Source of the DNA: Iodidimonas muriae | Lineage (GTDB): Bacteria; Pseudomonadota; Alphaproteobacteria; Sphingomonadales; Rhodothalassiaceae | Direction: 5' to 3' | NCBI RefSeq assembly: GCF_014647255.1 | Contig: NZ_BMOV01000010.1 | Span: 1-64,000 of the forward strand | Length of the DNA: 64,000 nucleotides | Shown here: piece after piece, positions 39,043-47,783 of the stretch | Layout of the letters: the number at the start of each line of letters is the position of its first letter | Numbering within the stretch: position 1 is the first letter of the stretch | Notes under the pieces: generated by a model | What the model was told of the DNA's origin: nothing | Database searches by the model: none | What the model saw: only the letters and a program-made list of their open reading frames with translations | Translations under genes and position numbers: made by a program

Positions 39043-40364
39043 GCTGTGACCTCCTCGGGTTTCGGCGCCAGTATCTCGCAGAGGACGGAGCCAAGGCCCT
39101 CGGTGCGCAGATCAACGGCGAGGCCGCCCTCGGTCACGGTGACGCGGGCGACGAGCAGCTTGACGATGCGCGCCTGCTCGGCCGGGAACAGGGACGCCCA
39201 GAGCTCGTCGAAGCACCCCAGGGCGGCGACCGCCTCGCTCTCCTCGACATCGGGCGCTTCCCGCCGCGCCGCGGCGATGGCCTGCGCCACGATCTCAGGC
39301 GTGCGCACCAAACGGCGCACCTCCCGCACCACGGCGGTCTCGACCACGTCCGCGGGCAGGCGCACGGGTGCGGCCGTCTCGTCGGCGTCCCGCCCCCGTA
39401 TCGCGTCCGTCGACACATAATAACGGTAGAGCCGCGTCCCTTTCTTCGTATGCGTCGGCGTCATCGCCCGGCCGGCTTCGGTGAAGATCAGCCCCTTGAG
39501 GAGCGCCGGCGTGGCGCTGCGTGTCGCGGCCGCCCGCGTCCGGCCGTTCGCGGCGAGGATCGCCTGCACCTTGTCGAAAGCCTCGCGCTCGACGATGCCG
39601 TCGTGCTCGCCGGGATAGCTCGTGCCCTTGTGCACCGCCTCGCCGACGTAAACCCGGTTGTTCAGGAGCTTGTAGACGATCCCCTTGTCGAACGGCCTGC
39701 CGCGCTTGGTGCATCGGCCCTCGGCCTGCATCTCGCGCACCAGCAGGGTGACGGAGCCGAGGGAAAGGAACCGCTCGAAGATATGGCGCACCAGCGCCGC
39801 CTCGGCCTCGTTGACGACGAGCTTGCGGTCCTTCACATCATAGCCTAGCGGCGGATGCCCGCCCATCCACATGCCGCGCCTGCGGCTGGCGGCGATCTTG
39901 TCGCGGATGCGCTCGCCCGCCACCTCGCGCTCGAACTGCGCGAAGCTGAGGAGGATGTTGAGCGTCAGCCGCCCCATCGAGGTCGTGGTGTTGAAGGATT
40001 GCGTCACCGAGACGAAGGTGACGCCATGCCGATCGAAGATGTCGACGAGCTTGGCAAAGTCCATCAGCGAGCGCGACAGCCGGTCGATCTTGTAGACCAC
40101 CACGACGTCGACGCGTCCGGCCTCGATATCGGCGAGAAGCCGCTGCAGAGCAGGCCGCTCCAACGTGCCGCCCGAGACGCCGCCGTCGTCGTAATGGGCG
40201 GGAACCAGCACCCAGCCCTCGGCCTTCTGGCTCATGACATAGGCCTGGCAAGCCTCACGCTGGGCGTCGAGGGAGTTGAACTCCTGCTCCAGCCCCTCTT
40301 CGGAGGACTTGCGGGTATAGACAGCGCAGCGCTGCCGGCGCGGCATGGGGAGCACCTTGTTCAT
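39039..40364 (-). CDS. serine recombinase (large, with zinc-ribbon/coiled tail)
   Basis: 441 residues from ATG 40364. Resolvase domain: catalytic Ser in RCAVYTRKSSEEG (about residue 20), DGGVSGGTLERPALQRLL, VYKIDRLSRS, LNILLSFAQFEREVAGERIRDKI. Recombinase domain follows (GYDVKDRKLVVNEAEAALVRHIFERFL, TLLVREMQAEGRCTKRGRPF) and a long C-terminal region. Size is that of large serine integrases, so it is the best candidate for the element's integrase. Overlaps neighbours on both sides by 4 nt. Confidence 0.92.
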   Translation of the reverse strand: MNKVLPMPRRQRCAVYTRKSSEEGLEQEFNSLDAQREACQAYVMSQKAEGWVLVPAHYDDGGVSGGTLERPALQRLLADIEAGRVDVVVVYKIDRLSRSLMDFAKLVDIFDRHGVTFVSVTQSFNTTTSMGRLTLNILLSFAQFEREVAGERIRDKIAASRRRGMWMGGHPPLGYDVKDRKLVVNEAEAALVRHIFERFLSLGSVTLLVREMQAEGRCTKRGRPFDKGIVYKLLNNRVYVGEAVHKGTSYPGEHDGIVEREAFDKVQAILAANGRTRAAATRSATPALLKGLIFTEAGRAMTPTHTKKGTRLYRYYVSTDAIRGRDADETAAPVRLPADVVETAVVREVRRLVRTPEIVAQAIAAARREAPDVEESEAVAALGCFDELWASLFPAEQARIVKLLVARVTVTEGGLAVDLRTEGLGSVLCEILAPKPEEVTA

Positions 40365-40882
40365 CGCGGCGACCTCGGGGCGGCGGGCATGCCGAAAAAC
40401 CGCCAGCCGTTCCAGCGGGTGCCAGTGATGGCGCGGGCGATCGCCGAGAGCGACTTGTACTTCCGCCCCTTCCATTCGAAGCCGTCCCTGAGGACGGTGA
40501 CGGTGTGCTCGACGCCATCCCATTCCCGGACCAGCCGCGTGCCGGCGACGGGTTTGCGAGGGTCGGCGATCCGCGCCTTGCGAACCGGCTTTCCATTGAA
40601 TTCGTCCACGAGGGTGTCCAACACCCGGACCGCCTCGCGCGAGGGGCCGCCATAGATGAGTTCCTGGATGCGGTAGGTGAGCCGGAGCTCGAGGAAGGGC
40701 CGGCTGTTGTTGGGTGCGTCGGTGCCGAAGAGGCGCCGCCACTCGGCCTTGAGCTCGGGGACGGTCATCGCCTTCAATGCCGCGAGCCGCGCCAGCACCG
40801 GTGCATCGCGGGTTGCATCGTCACCGGGTCGCGGCGGTGCAGCCGCCATGGTCTTTACCGCCGAATGTCGTGTCATCGTCAT
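40361..40882 (-). CDS. DUF2924 family protein
   Basis: 173 residues. Family-typical stretch: LAALKAMTVPELKAEWRRLFGTDAPNNSRPFLELRLTYRIQEL, then RDGFEWKGRKYKSLSAIARAITGTRWNGWRFFGM, a DNA-contact-like module also seen in some restriction and recombination proteins. Located directly upstream of a serine recombinase, as is usual for DUF2924. Function unproven; likely partner of the recombinase. Confidence 0.85.
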   Translation of the reverse strand: MTMTRHSAVKTMAAAPPRPGDDATRDAPVLARLAALKAMTVPELKAEWRRLFGTDAPNNSRPFLELRLTYRIQELIYGGPSREAVRVLDTLVDEFNGKPVRKARIADPRKPVAGTRLVREWDGVEHTVTVLRDGFEWKGRKYKSLSAIARAITGTRWNGWRFFGMPAAPRSPR

Positions 40883-41118
40883 GCCTTTCTCTTGGTGGAC
40901 GGGCCTGCCCCGGCCTCTGAGCCGGGGTTGGCATGACGGCGCTGCGGTGGCGAGAAGTCGAGAGAACTTTCTCCGCTGTCCGCCGATAGTTCGCTTGACT
41001 GTCGGGCATGAAGACGAACCAGCCCCGCGCCCAGGATGCGCCCCACCTCGGTGTTCCGCTCGTCAGGCGTCATCCGCATGGGGTCGATGGCATTGGGGCC
41101 GGCAAGGGTCGTGTCCAT
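40879..41118 (-). CDS. conserved small protein upstream of DUF2924
   Basis: 79 residues. The middle part DPMRMTPDERNTEVGRILGAGLVRLHARQSSELS is a pattern I have seen beside DUF2924/recombinase pairs, and the disordered tail (SSLDFSPPQRRHANPGSEAGAG) also fits. It overlaps DUF2924 by 4 nt and is first in the operon, next to the SOS box. No function known. Confidence 0.7.
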   Translation of the reverse strand: MDTTLAGPNAIDPMRMTPDERNTEVGRILGAGLVRLHARQSSELSADSGESSLDFSPPQRRHANPGSEAGAGPSTKRKA

Positions 41119-41229
41119 GGGGCGGAGACCGTTCGTGGAACAAGGGGGTTCCCTTACCTCCTACTCACGGTTCGCGCGATCTGTGCCATATGCATATTCA
41201 GAATCGACTCTTGCGCTCATTTCGATTAA

Positions 41230-41244
41230 GAACGAATCAAGAAC
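41230..41244. promoter_or_regulatory. perfect alphaproteobacterial SOS (LexA) box
   Basis: GAAC-GAATCAA-GAAC, an exact GAAC-N7-GAAC direct repeat. It lies in the 158-bp divergent region between the recombinase operon (start 41118) and the gene at 41277, so DNA damage could induce both directions. Confidence 0.7.
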
Positions 41245-41276
41245 ATCTTAACCACCGGTCTTTGAGGAAGCGCCGC

Positions 41277-42530
41277 ATGGGGATGAATCTCAAGAAATTC
41301 GTCAATCCGAAGTTCACCCGAACGATCGACCTCGGCCTCCTGCGGCGGCTCATGGAGCGGCATGCGGCGGACCCCGGTTCGGAGTCCGGGGCAGGCCTCA
41401 ACGGCTTCGACATGGCGGTCTTCGACGGCCCGCCCGATGGGGCGCGCGAGGCCGTGCAACGCTTCTTCATGGGGCCCGAGGAGGGCTATGGCGAGGGACT
41501 GGTCTCGGACCTTCACCGCATCGCCGAGCTCGGCCATGCGAACGGTCTGCAGATCATCCTGGAGCAGGCGCGCCGCCTGGGGTTCGAGATCGTCCCCGAG
41601 CGCGACGAAGGGTGTCAGGACCCAAAGCATGTGGCCCTGGCGGTGTTCCTCGACCATCCCCGTGTCTTCGATGCCGCCTCCGACATGCTGGCGCTCGCGG
41701 CGCGGGTATCGCTCGCCGAGTTCGCCGGGCTTGAGGAGGGGGTCGAGGCGGAGATCGACGCCGTTGCGAGGGCTGCGTTCGAGCGGGCGGCCGCCATCCT
41801 GTTCGAGGCGGACTTCCAGGGTCGCTACTGCCGGGTCGGCTGGTATGAGGATGGTGGCGAGACCAACCTCGTCGTCGCCCACGGCGCCGCCATCACGACG
41901 ACGCCAGTGGTCGATCGGGGAGCAGAGCGGGTGATCAGCTACCGCCCGGCCGAGCATGCGGTGCTGTCCTATTCGGCAGACGGCGGGCGGCTCAAGATCG
42001 GCGGAGTGCCCAAGGCCCGGCGCGCCGATATGGCGGAGCTGTTTGCGAAGACGATTCTCCGTCGCCCGGGCTTCTTCGCCGGAACGGACGCGCAGAACCT
42101 TTATACGCTCGAGCCCATCGAGCGCGCCGGCTTCGCCTTTTCCTTCCGGCATGATTTCGATCCGGGAGTTCTGCGCGTCCGGATCGTCGAGGCACAGGTC
42201 GACCGCGTCGGCATCGACCCGCGATCGGGCAAGGTGCGCATCTTCCATTCCTATCTGGCACGCGACGGCCGCGACAATGCGCTCATGCGTTTGAGCGAGG
42301 TGATGCGCGGCATTCGCCTCGGGAGCGATTGGCGGCTCGGTCACATTGTGCTCAGAGTGGAGATCGACACCGGCGCCACGCGCCCGGCCTGGGTGACCGT
42401 CAAGCTGAAGCCGCCCTCGGTGGCGGCGTTCAGGCGCCACCGCTTCGAGGCGCGCATCATGACACTGCTCGGCCGCAACGGATTGTGCCATGACCGGGAT
42501 GCTCTCAGCGCTGCTGCTGCGGCTCAGTGA
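41277..42530 (+). CDS. protein of unknown function, next to the SOS box
   Basis: 417 residues from ATG 41277 (ribosome site GAGGAAG at 41264-41270; ATG 41283 possible). No motif I recognise. The N-terminus MNLKKFVNPKFTRTIDLGLLRRLMERHAADP looks helical; residues about 60-180 are Ala/Glu/Leu-rich helices; a beta-rich half follows (RVISYRPAEHAVLSYSADGGRLKIGGV, FAFSFRHDFDPGVLRVRIVEAQVDRVGIDPRSGKVRIFHSY). No membrane helix or signal peptide. Its stop lies 41 nt inside the next gene, so the two are translationally linked. Confidence 0.7.
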   Translation: MGMNLKKFVNPKFTRTIDLGLLRRLMERHAADPGSESGAGLNGFDMAVFDGPPDGAREAVQRFFMGPEEGYGEGLVSDLHRIAELGHANGLQIILEQARRLGFEIVPERDEGCQDPKHVALAVFLDHPRVFDAASDMLALAARVSLAEFAGLEEGVEAEIDAVARAAFERAAAILFEADFQGRYCRVGWYEDGGETNLVVAHGAAITTTPVVDRGAERVISYRPAEHAVLSYSADGGRLKIGGVPKARRADMAELFAKTILRRPGFFAGTDAQNLYTLEPIERAGFAFSFRHDFDPGVLRVRIVEAQVDRVGIDPRSGKVRIFHSYLARDGRDNALMRLSEVMRGIRLGSDWRLGHIVLRVEIDTGATRPAWVTVKLKPPSVAAFRRHRFEARIMTLLGRNGLCHDRDALSAAAAAQ

Positions 42531-43452
42531 GGCGGGCGCGCCTGCGCTCCTCTGGGGCCGGCAGGCGGCGCCCCATTTCGGCCGCGCGTTCGACCGGCTG
42601 CTCGCCCGCGGCATCCTGATCGAGCACGCGCCGGCGACCGAGTGGGAGCTGTGCCCGACCTGCGAGTGCGGGCTCGAGGCGCGCCCGATCCGGAAGATCG
42701 ACGGCCGGCACATTGCGGCCTGTCCGCTCGACCGCGGCGGCGACATCGTTCTCGATGACGATGATCTGAGGAGCTTCCGCATCGAGCCTGCCGCCCTGGT
42801 GCGCGAGATCGCCGCCGTTTCCGGTTTCGGTGCCGCGCCGTCCGAAGTGGCGCCCGGCGTCTGGCATCTCGGCATGAGCGCGACCAGGACCGTATTCCTC
42901 GCAATCTCAGAGGCAGCACTCGCTCAGCCGGGGCTCATCGCGACCCTTCGCATGGTCGAGCGGTCGGCGCCGATCACCGTGATTGCGCCGACCCCGCCGG
43001 CATCCGAGCGGACACGATTCGCCGAGGCCGAGATCCTGCATGTCGATGTGGGCGCCTGCATTGGCGAGGACTTCGTCCTCGATCATGCCAGATTGGAGCC
43101 GCCGCACGCTTTCGCTCCACGCCTCGTTATCGGCCGCGCCGCGAGGTCCGTTATGCTCGATGGTGTTCCAAAGCTACTCTCCGAGCAGGCCTTCAAGCTG
43201 CTGGTCCTTTTGGCCGAACAGGCCTTGAAATCACCGGCGATCGTGGAGAACCGAGTTATCGAGAGCCACCTGTGGGGATCGAGTATCCACCGGATAACGT
43301 CGGAACCACGGGAACCAGTGCGTGCGCTTCGAGATGCGCTGGTGGGCAATAGCGCCGATTCCAGGGCCGTCCGCTCGCTCGTCGAGAACCGGCGCAATCC
43401 CAATGGTTATCGCCTGGTTCTGACCCCAGAGGAGATCGAGCTGAAGCCCTGA
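42490..43452 (+). CDS. zinc-ribbon plus winged-helix protein of unknown function
   Basis: 320 residues. Cysteines in CPTCECGLEARPIRKIDGRHIAACPLDRGG (about residues 55-85) could bind zinc. The last 100 residues (VMLDGVPKLLSEQAFKLLVLLAEQ ... NPNGYRLVL) look like the winged-helix DNA-binding fold of OmpR-type regulators, ending in the GYRL signature. There is no receiver domain. Probably a DNA-binding partner of the preceding protein, with which it overlaps by 41 nt. Confidence 0.7.
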   Translation: MTGMLSALLLRLSEAGAPALLWGRQAAPHFGRAFDRLLARGILIEHAPATEWELCPTCECGLEARPIRKIDGRHIAACPLDRGGDIVLDDDDLRSFRIEPAALVREIAAVSGFGAAPSEVAPGVWHLGMSATRTVFLAISEAALAQPGLIATLRMVERSAPITVIAPTPPASERTRFAEAEILHVDVGACIGEDFVLDHARLEPPHAFAPRLVIGRAARSVMLDGVPKLLSEQAFKLLVLLAEQALKSPAIVENRVIESHLWGSSIHRITSEPREPVRALRDALVGNSADSRAVRSLVENRRNPNGYRLVLTPEEIELKP

Positions 43453-43550
43453 TTTTCATCAGATCGCGAGTGCAGTCGCTCCGCCTTCATCGGCCATCAT
43501 TCGACCCGACGGGTCCTGAATCGAATCGTAAACGCTGTGAGGAAATAATC

Positions 43551-44264
43551 ATGTCGGAACATGGCACCGAGGAGTGTGGCGGTTACAACGCAATGAGCAA
43601 GGCATACAAGAAGAACCCGTCCATAGAGCTTTACGTCAAGTTGCGCCGAGAGGATCCTGACGCCGAGATCGAGGTCAGTGTCATCGGAGGGATAGAGCAG
43701 CTCTTCTATCTGGAGCCGGAACTCGGAAAATATGGGTTCGACCCTGCCCTGGTTGCCAGTGCGATGGATGCCGACCCCAACGCCATCAGCGAATTATCGC
43801 TTCAGATCATGGAGAAGATGATTGAAGTGAAGGTGCTCGCGAAAAGCGGTGAGACGCACTTGGCACGGCGTGGCCTTGTCGTTCCGGACAAGCTCATAAA
43901 CTGGCTCGTCGCCTGCATGCTGGACGCTCTGAGCTGGACCGGTGAGCTTTACATTCCGCGGGATCTCATCGTCCTTATTCGCGAACGGCTGGGCGGTTCC
44001 AACCCCGAATATGAACAAGCGTCCCGTGCCCATGAGATGCGCTCGGATGCGATTTCGATAGGTGGGCAGCTATTGGCTCAGGGCATAACGCCAAGCTTCA
44101 GAATGCTGGCCAAGGCATTCGGTGTTGCGCCCAGCACGGTAAAGCGTTGGTTCCCGAACGGCGAGTTCATGCAGGAGGTCGCGCGAAGATCGGCCTGGTT
44201 TGACAAGGACGGCAAGCTGCGGCCAACGAAGGAAATATTCGGGCGAGCGTTGCACAAAAAATAA
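43551..44264 (+). CDS. HTH protein of unknown function
   Basis: 237 residues from ATG 43551, with GAGGA at 43539-43543. The first part is acidic and of no known family; near the C-terminus SFRMLAKAFGVAPSTVKRWFPNGEF resembles the helix-turn-helix of TetR-like regulators. No paired ligand domain is recognised. It closes the three-gene rightward set after the SOS box; 44265-44457 separates it from the next operon. Base composition is less GC-rich than its neighbours. Confidence 0.65.
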   Translation: MSEHGTEECGGYNAMSKAYKKNPSIELYVKLRREDPDAEIEVSVIGGIEQLFYLEPELGKYGFDPALVASAMDADPNAISELSLQIMEKMIEVKVLAKSGETHLARRGLVVPDKLINWLVACMLDALSWTGELYIPRDLIVLIRERLGGSNPEYEQASRAHEMRSDAISIGGQLLAQGITPSFRMLAKAFGVAPSTVKRWFPNGEFMQEVARRSAWFDKDGKLRPTKEIFGRALHKK

Positions 44265-44457
44265 GCTGCGCAACGCCCCACCGACATTCCAAACCTGCGC
44301 TGCCGAGGTATCTCGGCTGTTCGCAGGGAAAGTGGGGCGACCGCTCGTGGGAGCGTTCTCACGTTTCACCCACATCTTTCCCACGTCCTGCCCACCAACC
44401 GAGGCGGGACGACGGGCAACCTGCGGACATCAGTAACGATGACCGAGGTTTTGTCTG

Positions 44458-45033
44458 ATGCCCGATTCAATATCCCGATCCGACCTGCAGATTCTTCTTC
44501 GCGAGGCTGACAGTGCCGCCCGCCGCCTCGTCCGAAAGCTCCGTCTGCCGCGCGCCGAACTGGATGATGTCCGCCAGGATTTGCTCGCCGACCTGACCGC
44601 CCGGCTGCCGGCCTTCGATCCCGCCCGTGGCGCGCTCGGCGCCTTCGCCGGCATTATCCTCAGGAATCAGGGGACCCGCATTGCCGACAGGGTGAGGCGC
44701 GAGCGCCGGCTCTACGGCGCCGTGCCGGTCTCCCTCGACGAGGCTCTCCCCGATGGCGACGGCGCCACGCGCGGCGACCTCATCGCCGAGGGCGACGGAC
44801 TCGCCGCCGTCCTCGGCCAGCCGGCCGACGCTTTCGCCGAGGTCGAGCGGCGCCTTGACGTCGAGCGCGGCCTCGGGGCGCTCGCCCCCGACGACGGCGT
44901 CCTCTGCGCCGCCCTCTCGCGCACCACCATCGATCAGCTGGCGGCGCTGGGACGCGGCGCCCGCTCGAGCCTCTACCGCCGGGTTCGGGATATCCGCCTC
45001 ACGCTCCTCACCGCCGGCATTGCGGCGGCCTGA
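44458..45033 (+). CDS. sigma-70-like protein (ECF-like) of the phage
   Basis: 191 residues. The segment AARRLVRKLRLPRAELDDVRQDLLADLTARLPAFDPARGALGAFAGIILRNQGTRIADRVRRERR matches sigma region 2 (helices that bind beta' and read the -10). C-terminal SRTTIDQLAALGRGARSSLYRRVRDIRL looks like a region 4-type helix-turn-helix. Leads the DNA-metabolism operon, so it may control it or late genes. Alternatively a transcription factor that merely shares the fold. Confidence 0.7.
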   Translation: MPDSISRSDLQILLREADSAARRLVRKLRLPRAELDDVRQDLLADLTARLPAFDPARGALGAFAGIILRNQGTRIADRVRRERRLYGAVPVSLDEALPDGDGATRGDLIAEGDGLAAVLGQPADAFAEVERRLDVERGLGALAPDDGVLCAALSRTTIDQLAALGRGARSSLYRRVRDIRLTLLTAGIAAA

Positions 45034-45090
45034 GCCTGCCCTGGACCCGATCCTGGGACGGTTTTCCAAGAGCATGAGTAGGAACCTGAC

Positions 45091-45429
45091 ATGAACGCCA
45101 TCACCCGATTTCCCACTGTCCGCTTGCGGCTCACCGAGATCGAGCTCTGCGCTTGGATCGGCCAGGCGGCGCCAGGCGACGTCCTCGTATATCATCGCGG
45201 CTTCCTCGCCCTCAACATCACGGCGCAGAACACGTGCCTTGGCGAGCGCGAGAAGACCGAGCTCGCCCGCATGGCGCGCCGCGCCTTTCTCGCTTCCGAG
45301 ACCGGCCTCGTCCACCTCGTCCAGCGCCGCCATGGCCCCGAGGACTACAGCTATCTCGCCGTCGCGCGCCCCAAGCCGAGGCACGCTCGGGCGGCCTTGT
45401 CGTCGCTCCTGCTGGCGGAGGTGGCGTGA
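45091..45429 (+). CDS. conserved hypothetical phage protein
   Basis: 112 residues, mixed strands and helices (LRLTEIELCAWIGQAAPGDVLVYHRGFLALNITAQN ... LVHLVQRRHGPEDYSYLAVAR). No named domain recognised. It sits between the sigma-like gene and the ATPase gene on the same strand. Confidence 0.65.
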   Translation: MNAITRFPTVRLRLTEIELCAWIGQAAPGDVLVYHRGFLALNITAQNTCLGEREKTELARMARRAFLASETGLVHLVQRRHGPEDYSYLAVARPKPRHARAALSSLLLAEVA

Positions 45430-45554
45430 TGCCGACGGCGTCTCCAACCCGCCGCAGGGTGACGGAGGTCACCATGACAGGTCCCCGCCGTTGTCCGCAC
45501 CGTGGCGACGACCAAGCCGACCTTCCGTCTCGTCATCAATCCAGAGGAGTCCCG

Positions 45555-45848
45555 ATGACCCAATCCACCGCCGTTTCCGAACTTCGCAAACGTCAGTATG
45601 CGCTCGAAGCCTTGCCAGACACGGTGACTGTGCCGGCGCAGGCGCCACGGCGGCCCGAAACCGTTGCCAAGCCGATCGAGGACGCCACCCTCGACGACAT
45701 CGCCTTCGCGCTGCGCGGGATTGAGGCTGAGTTCAACGCCGTCGGGGACCGGCTGCACGCCCTGCGCAAGCTTTATCAGCTGGCCCGCGATGCAGGCGCG
45801 CTGGGCACCGACCGAGCCGTCGCCGCTGTCGGTGCGGGAGACGCATGA
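45555..45848 (+). CDS. hypothetical small phage protein
   Basis: 97 residues from ATG 45555, with GAGGAG a few nt upstream. Acidic, helical at the C-terminus (LDDIAFALRGIEAEFNAVGDRLHALRKLYQLARDAG). Its stop overlaps the start of the ATPase gene (ATGA), implying coupled translation. Confidence 0.65.
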   Translation: MTQSTAVSELRKRQYALEALPDTVTVPAQAPRRPETVAKPIEDATLDDIAFALRGIEAEFNAVGDRLHALRKLYQLARDAGALGTDRAVAAVGAGDA

Positions 45849-46711
45849 TGGCACTCAAGATCATCACCGCCGACGAACGGTTGTCGGCCGCCCGCAACAA
45901 GACCACCATCGCGCTGTTCGGCGCCAGCGGTCACGGCAAGACCTGGCAGCTCCGGACATTGCCGCCCGCCGAAACGCTCTGCCTCGATCTCGAGGCTGGC
46001 ATGAAGTCGGTGCAGGACTGGCCCGGTGTGTCGGTCCCGATCCGCACCTTCACCGATGCGCTCGATATCGCCTGCCTCATCGGCGGTGTCGACCCGGCGG
46101 CGAGCCCGGACGCCTTCTTCTCCGAAGCCCATCATGCCCATGTCGCCGGACTCTATCCTGACCTCGCGCGGGTAATCGCCGAGCGCAGCATCATCTTCGT
46201 CGACTCCATCACCGACCTCACCCGCCAGGCAATGGCCTGGGCGAAGGCCCGGCCGGAGGCCTTCTCCGACAAAACTGGCAAACCGGACACCCGCGGCGCC
46301 TATGGCCTGCTCGCCCGCGAGGTCATCGGCCTGCTCAAGCATCTGCAGCACGCCCCCGGAAAGACCGTGATCTTCGTCGGCATCCTCGAACGCGTCACCG
46401 ACGAGTTCAACCGCACGACCTGGCAGCCGCAGATGGAGGGCGGCAAGGCGGCGCGCGAGCTGCCCGGCATCGTCGATCAGGTCGTCACCATGAGCTTCTT
46501 CAGCGCCGAGAGCGATCCCGGCTCTGCGACCGGGATAGGGAATTGGCGGCACGACCCCGAGAAGGGCGGGCACCGCCGCTTCGTCTGCCGCGCAGGCAAT
46601 CCCTTCGGCCTGCCCGCCAAGGACCGCTCCGGCCGCCTCGACGTGACCGAGCCCGCCGACCTCGGCGCGCTTCTTTCCAAGATCAATCTCAACCCCGCAC
46701 ACAAAGGATGA
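45845..46711 (+). CDS. RecA-fold ATPase (Sak4-like phage recombination protein)
   Basis: 288 residues. Walker A GASGHGKTW near residue 26, Walker B-like IIFVDSITDLTRQAMAW, then KTVIFVGILERVTDEF. This short RecA-core architecture is that of Sak4-type single-strand annealing/recombination ATPases encoded by phages, usually beside an SSB-like gene. The next gene encodes such a protein. Acts in phage DNA recombination or replication by inference. Confidence 0.75.
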   Translation: MMALKIITADERLSAARNKTTIALFGASGHGKTWQLRTLPPAETLCLDLEAGMKSVQDWPGVSVPIRTFTDALDIACLIGGVDPAASPDAFFSEAHHAHVAGLYPDLARVIAERSIIFVDSITDLTRQAMAWAKARPEAFSDKTGKPDTRGAYGLLAREVIGLLKHLQHAPGKTVIFVGILERVTDEFNRTTWQPQMEGGKAARELPGIVDQVVTMSFFSAESDPGSATGIGNWRHDPEKGGHRRFVCRAGNPFGLPAKDRSGRLDVTEPADLGALLSKINLNPAHKG

Positions 46712-46716
46712 CAGCC

Positions 46717-47406
46717 ATGTACGACATGAACGATGCCGAGCCGCAGCGGACAGGCGAGCTCATTCCCGACGGCACCTTCGCCAAGGTCGCGATGACCATC
46801 CGCAAGGGCGGCGTCGACGGCGAGGCCGAGATCGACAAGGGCCTCTTGAAGGCGTCCGCGACGAGCGACGCCCTGATGCTCGATTGCGAGTTCACGGTGA
46901 CCGAGGGCCCCCATGTGCGGCGCAAGTTCTGGCAGATGTTCACCGTTCAGGGCGGCAAGGTCGACGAGAACGGCGTCTCCATCGGCTGGAAGATCTCGAA
47001 GGCGAGCTTGCGCGCCATGATCGACTCCGCCCTCGGCCTCGACCCCGAGGATATGAGCGAGGCGGCGAAGGCGAAGCGCATGTTGCGCGGTCTCGCCGAT
47101 CTCGACGGCATCGCCTTCGTCGCCAAGATCAAGGTCGAGCCCTCCACCAACCCCAGCTATGGCGACAGCAACCGGCTCGACCGGGTGGTGCTGCCGACCG
47201 AGCCGGAATGGAAGAAGGTGACGGCCGGCGAGGCCGTGCCGCCGAGCCCGAGCCGCCGCGCGGCGCCCGCAAAGCAAGCGTCAGCCGTGCAGCCGGCTGC
47301 ACCCGCCTGGGCGAACTCGGCTCCCGCAACCGCTTCGGGGCCATCGACACCGGCACCGTCGCAGTCCACCCCCAAACCCGCCGGGCCGGCATGGCTGAAT
47401 TCATGA
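46717..47406 (+). CDS. DUF669-like phage protein, probably ssDNA-binding
   Basis: 229 residues. The beta-rich core (LIPDGTFAKVAMTIRKGG, ALMLDCEFTVTEGPHVRRKFWQMFTVQGG, DGIAFVAKIKVEPSTNPSYGDSNRLDRVV) resembles DUF669/SSB-like proteins that follow Sak4 ATPases. The C-terminal 60 residues are Pro/Ala/Ser-rich and disordered, as in SSB tails, ending PAGPAWLNS. ATG 46717 is preferred over 46708 because AAAGGA is well spaced. Confidence 0.7.
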   Translation: MYDMNDAEPQRTGELIPDGTFAKVAMTIRKGGVDGEAEIDKGLLKASATSDALMLDCEFTVTEGPHVRRKFWQMFTVQGGKVDENGVSIGWKISKASLRAMIDSALGLDPEDMSEAAKAKRMLRGLADLDGIAFVAKIKVEPSTNPSYGDSNRLDRVVLPTEPEWKKVTAGEAVPPSPSRRAAPAKQASAVQPAAPAWANSAPATASGPSTPAPSQSTPKPAGPAWLNS

Positions 47407-47783
47407 CGGACGACGAGTGGCGGGCGCATGTGACCCGGGAAGCGGCGAAGGTGATCGGGGAATGGCTCGAGGCAAGAGGCGCTGGAAAGCTCAGCAGTCC
47501 TGTCGCGTCGCTGACGCTCGCCGACCTCGAGGCGATGGCCGTGAACGCCATCTCGCGCTGGATCGTCCTGGAATCGGAGCGTTTCCAGCGCCAGGGCTGG
47601 CCGGAGGACGACCCGATATGCGTGCTCCTGCTCGGCCAACCCGCTGCGCCGTCTGCGGGCGCGAGGCCAGGGGCTTCGGATATTGCCATCACCTCCGCCC
47701 CGACCGATTCCCGCAATACCGCTTCTGCTCGATGCGCTGTCTCGATGCCGGCGCCGCCCTCGCCAACAGGAACAATGGCATGA
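47403..47783 (+). CDS. hypothetical phage protein overlapping the next gene
   Basis: 126 residues from ATG 47403, which overlaps the preceding stop (ATGA). The first 75 residues (TDDEWRAHVTREAAKVIGEWLEARG ... VNAISRWIVLESERFQRQGWPEDDP) look like a real helical domain. The last 50 run antiparallel in style to low-complexity and overlap the DUF6511-like gene by 166 nt in another frame, so the true C-terminus may be shorter in relatives. Confidence 0.6.
   Translation: MTDDEWRAHVTREAAKVIGEWLEARGAGKLSSPVASLTLADLEAMAVNAISRWIVLESERFQRQGWPEDDPICVLLLGQPAAPSAGARPGASDIAITSAPTDSRNTASARCAVSMPAPPSPTGTMA

Noticed and set aside
41226-42875. 549-codon minus-strand frame opposite the unknown gene at 41277
   Set aside because: Composition typical of antisense high-GC DNA (Arg/Ser/Pro-rich), no motif, and it spans two plus-strand genes that have ribosome sites and coupling.
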